The notes under the pieces: generated by a model
Databases searched by the model: none
What the model was told of the DNA's origin: nothing
What the model saw: only the letters and a program-made list of their open reading frames with translations
Translations under genes and position numbers: made by a program
Shown: piece by piece, positions 13,256 through 24,957 of the stretch
How the letters are laid out: every line of letters begins with the position of its first letter
Position numbering within the stretch: the stretch's first letter is position 1
Assembly: GCA_029959085.1 (NCBI GenBank)
Contig: JARWIR010000012.1
Coordinates: 25,216,590 to 25,280,589 of the forward strand
Direction of reading: 5' to 3'
Length of the DNA stretch: 64,000 nt
DNA from: Nemophila menziesii
Taxonomy: Eukaryota > Streptophyta > Magnoliopsida > Boraginales > Hydrophyllaceae

Positions 13256-14916
13256 CTTCCTTTCAAATTCAACAATTAAAAATGGCATTGATGTTGGAGC
13301 GGAGGATGGGGGCGGCGTCGATGGCGGAATTAATGGTGGGATTGATGGTGGCCGTGGCCGTGGTAGTTTAGGCGTTGAGAGAGAAGAGATCGATTTGTTT
13401 GGCGGATAAAAATGAAATGATTTGATTAATTAAAAGGAAAAGTAAAATAAAAGAGGGGCATAATAGGAACGTATAAGTTGTTAGGGGACTTTTACAGACA
13501 ATATTATCAAGGGGATGGTAGAGGGCTATTATTTTTAGTTTGGTGACTTAAATGGTAATTTATTCTTAAAGAAAAAATAGCTAAAATGATAATACCTAAA
13601 TTAAATTGTGAAGACCAAATATGTGTTGATTTTTTGCAAAAATGGTACATATATAGTCAAAGAAGCGTATCATAAATTGAAAGAAGAGGAAATCAAAAAT
13701 CAAATTACTAATGATATAAATAAACCAACAACATCTACTACTAGAAACAAAAGTCTTTGAAAAACTAATTTGAAAAATGGAAACCCCACCAAAAATTAGG
13801 AACTACATTTGGAGAGCGGTTATGAATCTCTATCCATTGAGGAAAATCTTTTTAACCGAAAGTGTGGTAACATTAACATTTGTAAAATTTGCAATAATAA
13901 TATTGAAACAGTAGAACATATGATTTTCCAATGCCCCTGGTCAAAAAGTGTATTGTTTACTAGTCCTTTTAATATAAAATCTAACAACGATTATACGTCT
14001 AGGTTAGACTAATGGATTTTAAAACAAGTACAAGATATTGCAAAAAAAAAAATTAAAAAGAAAGAAAGGATTCTAGACCTTATTTGTTTGATTATGTGGC
14101 AAATTTGAAAAGATAGGAACAATTTTGTCTATAACGGAAAAAATGTGACCCTTTGAATACGATTAATAATGCTATAGAAGCTTGGAAATAATATTATTAA
14201 ATTTCTAACCCTTATGACTTTAATTTTTTAGAAAACGAAATTAGGGGTAATATTACTAATAACTCAGAAAAAAACACGAGTGGAAATATTAAACAAAACA
14301 TCAAATTTAAAGACAAATGGAAAAGACCACCACCAGATAAATTTAAAATTAATTGTGATGCAGCTTTCTCGGATAAATGAGCTGCAATTGCTTGTGTAGT
14401 AAGAAACTATAATGGTAAATTTGTATTAGGTAAAAGTTGGAAAATTGGAGCAGATTAGATTTTAGAGGCAGAAGCCACGGGGAATTTGAAAGCTACTTAG
14501 TTGGCTTCAAAGTTTCCTTTTGGGAGTGTTATTATCGAGAATGACTCTGAGACCATCATGAAGCCCCTTTCTTCAGGACTACACGTTTCGAGTCATTCAG
14601 TTAGAAATGTTATTTGTAATATTTATATTTTGTTGAATTATCTTCCCCTTCTTTTTTGCTTATTCTAGGGGTAGAAACAGGGCAGCCGACTGGGTTGCCA
14701 AACGAGAACTTCTTAGCACTCTGTTTGGTAATTAGGATACATGTATCCCTCCCCAGTTAGTCACTATTTTATGTAATGAGGCCAAGCTTTTAGGGGTGGG
14801 CTAAAACTTTGTAATTGTTTCCATGTTATCTATATTAGTATGCATTTAAACGAAAAAAAGATATCAACATAAGTTGAATATGTAGACTAAAGAGTAGAAG
14901 TTTCAGATAAGACACT

Positions 14917-16508
14917 TGATGTCTCCTTAATTGTTCGTATTTTCGACCCTTAGGAGACATCATTTTTGGTGTTTATTTAATCAATTTGATAGACTTTTGG
15001 ACTAAATATGCAATAATATGATTTTCCTCTTTTATTTCTAGCATTTTTGATTTATTAAGCTTTTGCGCGTAATATTGGTATTTTTAGTGAAGATTTTACA
15101 GGTTTTAGATGTTAGCTAGAAGAGGAATCCGAGGAGAAAGTCAAAGATCAAGAGATAGAGTCAAAACTCGAAGATAAATCCCGAAGATATTATTTTTAGA
15201 GCTGAAAATCCATTTTCCAGGCCATAGATTGCTGATTTCGAGGTGCTTAAGCGATGATTTAGCTGTTGACCTTTGAAGAGAAATCATTCCTTATCGAGTT
15301 ACGGAACTTTAGCAACTGGAATGAGGTCAATCGGAGTTGTAACGCATCGGGAAAAGCCGTTTTAGTGAAGGTGTATCAGCAGTTACGGGATTTTGGGCTT
15401 AGAAATTGGGCTTGGACATTTAATTAGTGTTTTATTATTAGGTCCAAGCCCTAATCCGTTTTTAACCTTATAAAAGGAGATTTTGACCTCAGTATTTCTC
15501 ACCTCTCAATTTGTTCTTCAAATCAACTCATCCTTAGAAGAGAGTGTCAAGACAATTCACATTCTGCAAGATTAAACACCAGAGAGAAGTCAACGGAAGG
15601 AAGAAAGAAGAAGCTACAAGAGCTGGAGAGGGTCTATATCTCCGTTCGTAGTCATTCCTATTCCGGAAATTAGGTTTTTCTTATCTTTAATTTTGTAATC
15701 AAATATGAATTCCTTTATTTTTAATTTCGTTTTTCGTTTTAATATGAGCTAAACAATTCATAGTGCTTGAGAACAAACAATGGGTGAATCCCAATCTTAT
15801 TAATTAACGAATGTTGAATTTGGGTTTTTATTGAATTAAACTAAATTAGGGCTTTTACTCTTTTCAATAAATTGAGTTTATTTTACTGTTTTTGGAGTAG
15901 CTAACTAAGAACAGGTGTTAGTATCTAGGCTATTCCAATTAGTGGCGATTGGATCATCCTGACGGAGGGTTTAGGTACGGAAATATTTATTGTATCTAGG
16001 ATAGAAGTTAATGATTCTGACGAGCTTAGCTAATCCTAGGGCCAATGAGGTAATAACACTTAAACATCCAACGGTGGATCATATTTACCCTGACGGGACT
16101 AGTGACACTTTAGGATCGCCTTATAGTCCACCCTGACGGGGGTATAAGGAATTTAGAATCCCGACCATTGTAATTGACTAATTTAGCCCTTAAACAACAT
16201 AAGTTAGGAAATAGGATTGGGAGGATCCTTGCGTTCTCAAGTGCTACATCTCATATTGCGTTTTACATCAATTTACTTGCGTCTTAGCTTTTATTTGCAT
16301 TTTAATACTTGTCTTTCATTCATTAGTTCTAATAACAAAACCAAACAAACATTTTACCTTTATTTGTTTTCATAAGTGCATCAATCACTATTTGCTAGAC
16401 ATTGTGATCAACCATTCCGTCCTTGGAACGAATCTGATTTATCAGTTATACTACTTGGGACAACCGTACACTTGCGGTTGTGGTTCGATTATTATTTGCA
16501 TTTATTTA
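14917..16508. mobile_element. Insertion with hairpin start, possible solo LTR (family with 34320-35831)
   Basis: Splits the copia integrase/RT linker. It opens with a perfect 11-bp inverted repeat, TGATGTCTCCT (14917-14927) and AGGAGACATCA (14952-14962). It contains a TATAAAAG-like box (15470) and a leader-like region, with no coding frame. The 3' part holds a GAACGAATCT motif and TTGCATTTATTTAG. The same start hairpin and 3' motifs recur at 34320-35831. The TATA box and length suggest a solo LTR of a Ty3/gypsy element. The ends and target duplication could not be fixed. Confidence 0.55.
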
Positions 16509-17069
16509 GAACACACAAAGGACCACCAACACTCGATTGGAGTGGAAATACCGGCTCATTAAACACAACATGACGAGAGATAAACACCTTTTTAGAGGCT
16601 AAATCAAAGCATTTGTAACCCTTAGTATGGCTGCAATATACTAATAAAACACAAGGTTCAAAAAAGGAGCAAGTTTGTATGGGCTATAAGGACACAACGA
16701 ATGGTATCATAGACATCCAAAAACACGAAGGTGTAAATAAGGCGGTTGAACCTAATAGAGAACTTGAAAGGGAGAATAATTGGAGAGACTAGGTGTAGGT
16801 AGAAGAGTAATGAAATATATAACTGCAGAAAGGGCCTCAAGCAAAACCTAGTTGGTAGAAAACTATGAGATAGGAGAGAAATCTTGATAACGATTCGATG
16901 ACAATTGAGCTTCTGTTAAAGTTTTAGTATTTGAAAAAAGAAACAGAGCAACAAATATAGAAAGTGATTTATTTGTAGTATATTATGAAAAATATATAAT
17001 AGTACTTAAAAGAGAAAATAAATTAATTTCTTTCTTTTTATATACATTAGGTGTATTTGAAAATAGGGT

Positions 17070-17400
17070 CAATACTTTTTTTTTGTCTACGAGACCCAAA
17101 TACATATACTTAACAGTAAAAACATATAATAAGTGAATGATCCTTCCAATCTGATAATTCCAAATTCCTTCTGGTGCATTTAGCCAAAGCATCCACTGTA
17201 GAATTATATCTTCGATCAATGTGAGTAACGTTCCATTGGACCTTGACCTAACCATTTTCTAACTTCGGAAAGAATATCTTTAAGACTCCAGTGGAGCCCG
17301 GTCTTACCAAGAATTCCTTGAACTAATTCAAGGTTGTCAAAGGAAAATAGGGTTAAATCAGGAAATAAGTTCAAAGTAATATTCTTGGGAAATCTTGTAT
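17070..17400 (-). pseudogene. 5'-truncated LINE 3' end with RNase H remnant
   Basis: On the minus strand this reads an RNase H (RVT_3-type) C-terminus, with DNLELVQGILG at about 17340 and a DALAK-like motif near 17190. It ends in an A-run (T-run 17071-17080 on the plus strand). The 5' part is absent, as is usual for truncated LINE insertions. It has stops and no coding potential. Confidence 0.6.
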
Positions 17401-18590
17401 ACGGGACATTGATATTCTTTTTTTGTCAAAAAAAAAAAACATTACTATTTTTTTTTGATATTTTTTGGACATTATTTTAACATAAATATCTAGAAATATA
17501 ATTTTTGTAAATATGTATATACAATTATTAATATTTGTTTTTGTCCAAAAAAATGGACATTAATATTTGTTTGTGATATTTTTTTTGGACATTATTCCAA
17601 TATCAATATCTAGAAATATAATTTTTGTAATAAAACAAAATAAGAAATTATGATATTTTTTTCTCTAGTAAATAATATTAAATAATAGTATACAATTTAT
17701 TCTTTAGATTTTGATTATTCATCATAGACTATAATAGTATTTTATTGTAAATATATATTATATTTATATTAAAAAATTTGATACAGTTCATAAGTAAATT
17801 GATTTAAAAGAATATTGTATAGATTCAAAATATCATGATATTTTACAATATTGTATGATTTTTATGTAATTTTGTATTAAGTGAGTCTGAGATAACTCTA
17901 ACTTTTATTTTAAATAAGAATGAGATGTTATGTTAAGATAACTTAAAAAAATTATCTTATAAATAAAACAAACCAAAATACTAAAGAAATTATAAAATGA
18001 GTAGTTTTTGAACCTTCAAAGATATTAATATTAATTAACTCAAAATTCTTATATTCGACACTAATTCTCTTTTTTGTGAATTTTAGTACAATTTTTATAC
18101 AAACAAGAGGTTCAATTTATAAAGTTTTGCACAGGCTCTTCAAAAAATCAAATTTGTATAAACAAAATTCATTTTTTAATTTATGAGACTGAAACTCACA
18201 CCATCAAATTTGAATTGCAGTAGTGTTCTACAACCACATAGGAATGTTAGATAAGTACACATAATATTTCATGTATACGCTTGAAACATTATGGATTTTT
18301 TTGTATTCAGATGAAAACAATAAAAAATAAAAGAGAAAGAAACAGAAAAATTATAAAGAAAAAAGAGGGAAGGGTTAAATTTTGTTTGGATTAGAATTTT
18401 TTGTAAAGAAAAAATACATAAAAGATTTTGAATTTTTTTTTTGTTTGGAATAAAAAAAAAGAAGAGTGGAATAAAATTTATAAATGCATTTTTGGTTTTA
18501 CCCTAGTTCATGAACAACCAAGCAAAACTATAAGATTTGAAGTTTTTCGACTTTTCACCAAAATATCGCACAAATGATTAAAGAAAAAGG
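17401..18590. other. AT-rich spacer with a short tandem duplication
   Basis: No gene recognised. A segment containing TTTTGGACATTATT and ATCTAGAAATATAATTTTTG occurs at about 17453-17515 and again at about 17580-17630, so a unit of roughly 125 bp has been duplicated. The rest is AT-rich without clear structure. Confidence 0.5.
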
Positions 18591-18591
18591 A

Positions 18592-18960
<369 letters not shown>

Positions 18961-19220
18961 TATAATAATAATAATTATATATAACAACGTAATAGGTGTT
19001 TGATCTTATTAAAATATATTCAAGAAATAGTTTCTTTGATTAGTGAAAAAGGGACAAAGAAGATGAGAAAATTTTATGATTCTATGCTAAACCGTTTTTG
19101 TTTTTTTTTTTGTCAAGAACATACATAATTTAACTAAGTGTTTTAGAAAAGTATAACTTATTAATACATAGAATATGGAAAAATACATAGAAATAATATT
19201 GTAAAAAGAGAAGTGATATT

Positions 19221-20640
19221 TGTGCTATGAATAAGTTATTAAAGTGGATGTCCAAAGGCCAAAGGTCTTACTATTTATTTCTTACATATGTGGCAAGTGA
19301 ATAGTCATTTGTTACCCTATAAATATAAGGATTATTCTTTTGTAATGAGACTAGTGATCTTGTGAATACATGAAACAAATTATCCCCATCTTTATCTTCT
19401 TCTTTAGTTTATAATGATATTTCTCTCTCTATAATTCTCCATCTAGTTTAGCTTATATTATCCTAGTTTATAACACGTTATCAGCACGAGTCTCTGCCGA
19501 TCGAATCAAGGAAGAATATTTCCAGGTATGATTTATATTGTTCTAATTTATATATATTTCTTTTCACAAAGAAAATAAGAGAGGATTTTCCATTGCAAGC
19601 GATAAATATTACATAGACTTCCATTGCATCCTATACAATACTCTTATACTATTCAAGCAGATAAATCGGTTATCACTTTAGAAAAAAACTGAGGCTGGAA
19701 GCCTATATGTAAATATAATTTTTGAATGACTTAAAAATAATACGAGATGTTTTTCTAGGCTTGAAGCCTACAATGCCCGAAGCATGGAAAAATAACCGTA
19801 TAAGCATGGAAAATAATCGTATAGGCCTGAAGCCTAAATTTTATATTATAGGCCCGAAACCTAGAAAATAAAATATATGCCCGAAGCATAAAATTGAAAA
19901 CTTAAAGGCCGAAAATTATATCATATGGAGTAACATAGGTGTGCTTTTCAATGGAATGTTGAATTTTAATAGTGGCTAGTCATATGCCTTATCCAAAGTG
20001 TAACAACAAAGATTTTTTTTTATATATATGGCTCTACTATGAAAACAAGAAAAATTGTAAGACTATGATGTTTTCCGACATAAAAGTTTTGATTTGGATA
20101 AATCAACTCATAGGCTCGAAGTCTAAAAATAAATTTATATGCTTGAATTTTAAAAGCAAATTATCTAAAAGTTTGAAGCCTAGATCAAATTTTAAAGGCT
20201 AGAAGCCTATATCAATTTTTGTTAAAAAAAAAAGAATTACACAAAAGAATTAAGAAATAAAGTGTATTGCTAATATAAATTTAAATGACTATTTTTTCAT
20301 GAATTTCCTTAATATTGAAAATTCATTAAAGAAATAAATCGAGAAATAAACTAGACATCCATGAAGGGTGCAATGAAATTATATGTCCAAACGAAATTAT
20401 TTCTTTCAATAAAAGGTTACAACAAAATTTATATGCTAGAAGCATAAAACAAATTTTATAGGCTCGAAACCTAAAAACAAAATCTCATATCCTAGAAGTA
20501 TGAAATTAGTCCTATTGGCCTGAAGCCTTAATTGTTATAGGTCCGATGACTAAAGACAAAAAAAATGCCTGAAGCAAAATATTACTATGAAGGTCCAAAT
20601 CTTAAATAAAAATATTTATGCCGGAAGCATAAATTGAGTT
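19221..20640 (+). mobile_element. Copia 5' LTR and leader/gag remnant
   Basis: A promoter-like LTR (about 19221-19485, with TATAAATATAAGG at 19318 and ending TTTATAACA) is followed by CGTTATCAGCACGAG, the primer-site context seen in a family of plant copia elements. The same context follows the 5' LTR at 31480. Downstream (19690-20640) the sequence carries many copies of a short motif, AGGC-CGAAGCCT and variants. No intact frame remains. The element is cut off by the minus-strand copia remnant that starts near 20640. Confidence 0.6.
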
Positions 20641-22760
20641 TTTTTTACATGAAAGTTGTAACTGCTGAGCCATCATTACGGGAGTTACTGACGTTGGGGA
20701 TGGGGCCAATGAATGCTTGGACGTTTTTATTTTGTTGATAGCTTTCATGGGTAGCTAAGGGAATAATATAAATTCTAGTTTTATTTTTATTTTTTAATTC
20801 CCTAACTACCCATGACCACCGCCGACGTTGGGTGGTCTGTGATGGTGGTGTGCGTGTGTAGGTTATTCCCAATTATCCTTTTGTCTCCATAGTCTTAAAC
20901 CTTTTGAAATGTATAGAAAGATAAAATATTTTAAGCTAACATTTTTCTCATTCCCATTTATGATGTGAGACTTTTTAAGATAAAACTTATAGTTTTCTCT
21001 TTTCCCAAGAGCATGAACACATCTTTAAAAGTCTTCAATTTCTAACAATCCCCCACTCAGACTCTAGAAGAAGAGTGAACAAGTTTTCGTGCATACTAGT
21101 GTTGGGTGAACTATACTTAAGTGGCAATATCTTTTGTTTTGAATTGAAACGTGTAAGGCAACCACCTAATCTTGTCAAGTGAATGTACTCTTCAAATTGC
21201 CAGTCTTCGCTCGAGACCCGTACAACACATACTCTACCCGGTTAGTATTTACAGATTCCTCAATCATCACCCTTTTACACATAGGTGATCTCCAATAATG
21301 TCTACCAACATTAGCCGACACCTTCCAGATCTTGAGATCATTAAGAGCAATAAAGCCCAACCTCATCACGTGACTCTCAAATTTATCAAGTTCTTCTCAA
21401 TAGGACCACCACTATGGGATATGCATTCAAAATTTATGTATAAACTCATCCTAACGTCTCCTTGAAGTCATATTATGAACATTGTATCTCAACCTCGTAA
21501 ATGAATTCATCAAGTCCTTCTTAATAAGACCACAAGTTAATGGATATGAATTCATTAAGAGCTATAAAATCATTCTTATACTTTTTAAAGATCATCAAGC
21601 CTCAACCATATTAGCGAATTCTTCAAGTCCTTCTGAATAGGACCACCACACATGACTATGATTACATTAAGTATGAGAAATATATATCAACCTCAACGGT
21701 GAATTCATCAAGTACTTCTTAGTAGGACCACCATATATGGATATGAAGTCATTAAGTAGGAGCAATATATAATAACCTCAATGGTGAATTCATCAACTCT
21801 TTCTTAATAGAATCGCCGCACATGGCTATGAATTCATTAAGAGTTAATATGCTATTGTATGCATAATTTACGCCATACGGATGAGAAGATATAGTATCAT
21901 ATAGAATCATTAGTCATATGTTTTCCGTTATTGGGTTTTAGTCTCATCCCCCTCCCAGCGTTTACAAGATTACTCTCTTAGTTAAGCCTTTAGTAAATGG
22001 ATCAGCCATATCCTTCTTTGAGCATCCATACTCCAAGGCGATCACACTATTCTTCATTAACTATTTTACTGAACCATATTTGATGCAAATATGTCTTATG
22101 TTTCCATTGTGGACTCTATTATGAGAGACTACCACCATTTCTTATGAATCACACTGTATACATACTATCGTGGCACTTCCTTCCTATAGTGTCACATCTA
22201 TTAGGAGACTTCTCAACCACTCATCGTCTTATCCTACCAACTCTTGTGGTATGAACTCATACTCCATGGGGGGATATGCTATACAAGTCTGTTAAGAGGA
22301 CTTCAATGATATATCACTTCCTTATGAGGAAAACGTATAGCCACTGGTGGAGTTTACTTCATTATTATTTGGGATCTAGTTTGTATCACAATTTTTTTTC
22401 CTAAAACTGCAGAAAACTTGTTAAAGTGCAGACCTAAATCAATATTACCTTTCAAGTACTTTTAGTAAATGTAACCTAGTGGTCACTACCCGGGTTGTGA
22501 GTGTAGCGACTAAGTCTCTTTACAACATAGGCAATAATAGGTTGGGTATAGTTCATTAAGAATATCACACTTCCTATAATTTTAGCATGTGTATAGAGGG
22601 ATACTACACCCCTACATCTCTCACATACATAAATGCTAGAATTATAAGGAGTTTTACCAGGAACTACAGTAAAAGAGTCAAGTAATTTCAATGTCATTTC
22701 TACATAAAAAAGATAACTAAGGGAAATATCATCACTACCTTAATGAGTTTTACCCTTAGG
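20640..22760 (-). mobile_element. Minus-strand copia remnant with LTR
   Basis: On the minus strand, pol remnants at 22697-22476 include KIIGSVIFLMN and VVKRLSRYTHNPGSDH, the typical end of copia reverse transcriptase. Downstream, a polypurine tract (GAGTGGGGGAT) ends next to a TGTTAGAAATTG LTR start at 21047. The LTR probably runs to about 20640. The part between RT and LTR (21050-22470) is decayed, with many stops. It appears to be inserted in the copia leader to its left. Confidence 0.6.
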
Positions 22761-22799
22761 ATCACACCAAGTCCCCCATATATTTATTCACAATTATAA

Positions 22800-24760
22800 G
22801 ATTAGAAACACCTAGTCTCATGAGTGAAAGTACCAAAAGATGGGCATGTCATACACATAACAACACAAGTTAACACAAACTGATCCTATTACCTTTAAGT
22901 AAACATAAAAGTCAAAGGTATTACCTATAAATCTATATTGTATTAAGTTACTATCTCATTGCTCATACCATTAGTTAAGTTCTTGTTAAAATTCATACAA
23001 CAAATTCCTACGCTTTCATACTTTATCCCCTTGTTCCAAAACCACCAACCCTTCAAGTTGAATTATATAGATTTCTTAACCTAGATCTTCATTAAAACAT
23101 ATAATTAAATATCCAATTAGTGTATAAATTGTTTGTTAATGATATTTAATGCAATAAGGGTCTAAAAAAAGGTTATACAAGGGAGTATGGGTCAAAGTAG
23201 TCTAAAATTTTATTTTTAGGTGAAACCCCTAATAAAAAGTCTAGCCTAAAGGTGGTGGAGCTTGCTTGAGCTAAAAAAATCTCGAATCATATGTGACATG
23301 ATGGTTGCAAGCCCGTTGTAAGTCTAAAGGTTGAATATAACTTGATCGAGGCTCAAAATAGAGCTTGGATGGGCCTCATAACAGGGCTACTACGTTGGAG
23401 TGAAATTTGTATTGTTGCTTAAAAAATTAGATGAAGAAGAATAGGTGGAACTCGCGTGACGTTCTCCGGTGTTCTTTTGGGCCATTGTGCAATGTATGCT
23501 TACGATTTCTACATTTTACACTTCTTTTGTTTTTTTCCATTAAGAAATTCTTTAATATCTTGTAAAGTAATCAAGTTATAATGTTAAAAATAGCCCAACA
23601 AATTCTTTATTGTATGCGCTTAATGGAGTATTTTATTCTAAATGTTAAAAACGACTTGCTTAGTTTTTTTAAATATGACAATGGGTACGGTTAAAAATCG
23701 ACACAGGTATAACCAATCGATCACATAATCATGGTTAAAACCATTAGGTTATGGTTTCAAGATTGTAACGGATGATTAAAACAATTAGGTGATTGTTCTA
23801 GATAAAAATAAATCCGAATAATAAAAAACCATTTAATAGATATATTTTCATATTTTGTACTAATTTAGGTAAAAAAGTATATCTGAATCCTAAAACTAAA
23901 ATTCAAATATTAGATTTAATCACCCAAATAACAAACATACGAGTCTATCAAAGACCAACACAATTTTGTATATATTTTGAATATTTTTCTTATATGTGTG
24001 GTCTTATATTAAGATATTTTGTTATCGTTTGTTTATGGTTAAAAAAATGCAGAATCGTTTCAAAATCTGAAACCTAATGGCCCGATTATGGTTTTGTAAA
24101 GTATAAATAGTGGTTGAAACCATAACATTATGGTTATGGTTTTTGATATTTTCACAGTTAACTGAACTTTTACCATCTCCAGATTTTTTGCTTGCTCAGT
24201 CTTCGATATGTATGTGCTCGGTGCTTAAAACAAATTGCTTAAACAACTTGCTTAGTGTTAAAGTCGTGATAAATCGGTGTTCAGTGTAACCACAAATGAC
24301 ACTCAGTGTATCCAACGCCAACACTCAATATAATTACGAACGTCGCTCGGTGTAACTGCCATCGACGCTCAAAACCACCAGCGGTGCTCACTTTGACCAC
24401 CTTCTTTTGCGCGACGATACTCAGTGTCACCATTGACGGTGTTCGGTATTTTCACTTGACAATAGTGTTTTGTTATATATTTGAGGATATTTTAGGTATT
24501 TTGTACTTATATAATGGTAGTGAACTTAATTTTTTTTTTTCTAAAACCCAAACATTTTAGACAACAATTTTTCAATATTAATCATATAGAGATTTTTCTT
24601 CCTTCATAATATAGAGCAAATATTAGCAGATTTTGTATTTATTTCCTTGTATCCTTAGCCAAACACTATGACGTTGTAAATTGGTTGGGGTGAATGTATA
24701 AGAATTAGAAAAAACAAGGACCGAAAGCAAAACATTCCCCACAAGTACCAATTTTTTGCA
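22800..24760. other. Spacer upstream of E2FA
   Basis: No gene seen. At 24215-24460 a degenerate array of 20-27-bp units carries variants of CACTCAGTGTAACC and CGCTCGGTGTAACTGCC. The rest is AT-rich. A CT-rich tract at 24765-24850 directly before the coding region resembles a plant 5' UTR, so transcription probably starts near 24700-24780. Confidence 0.45.
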
Positions 24761-24957
24761 TTTTCGCTATGGTTCCCTCCACATCTATCCGAACCAAAAT
24801 TCCCTCCCTTCCCTCTTTTTCTCTTCTTCCCCTTCCCCAACCACTCTCTAAAACCCTTACACAATATACATATATACACATATATACATATGTTCCACAT
24901 CATCTAAGCAAGGATCTTAATAATTCATCGAACTTCATTCCAACACAATTATTAGAA

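Noticed and set aside
24405..24425. TTTTGCGCGA upstream of E2FA as an E2F autoregulatory site
   Set aside because: It does not fit the TTTSSCGC consensus at the fourth position, and lies in a degenerate repeat.
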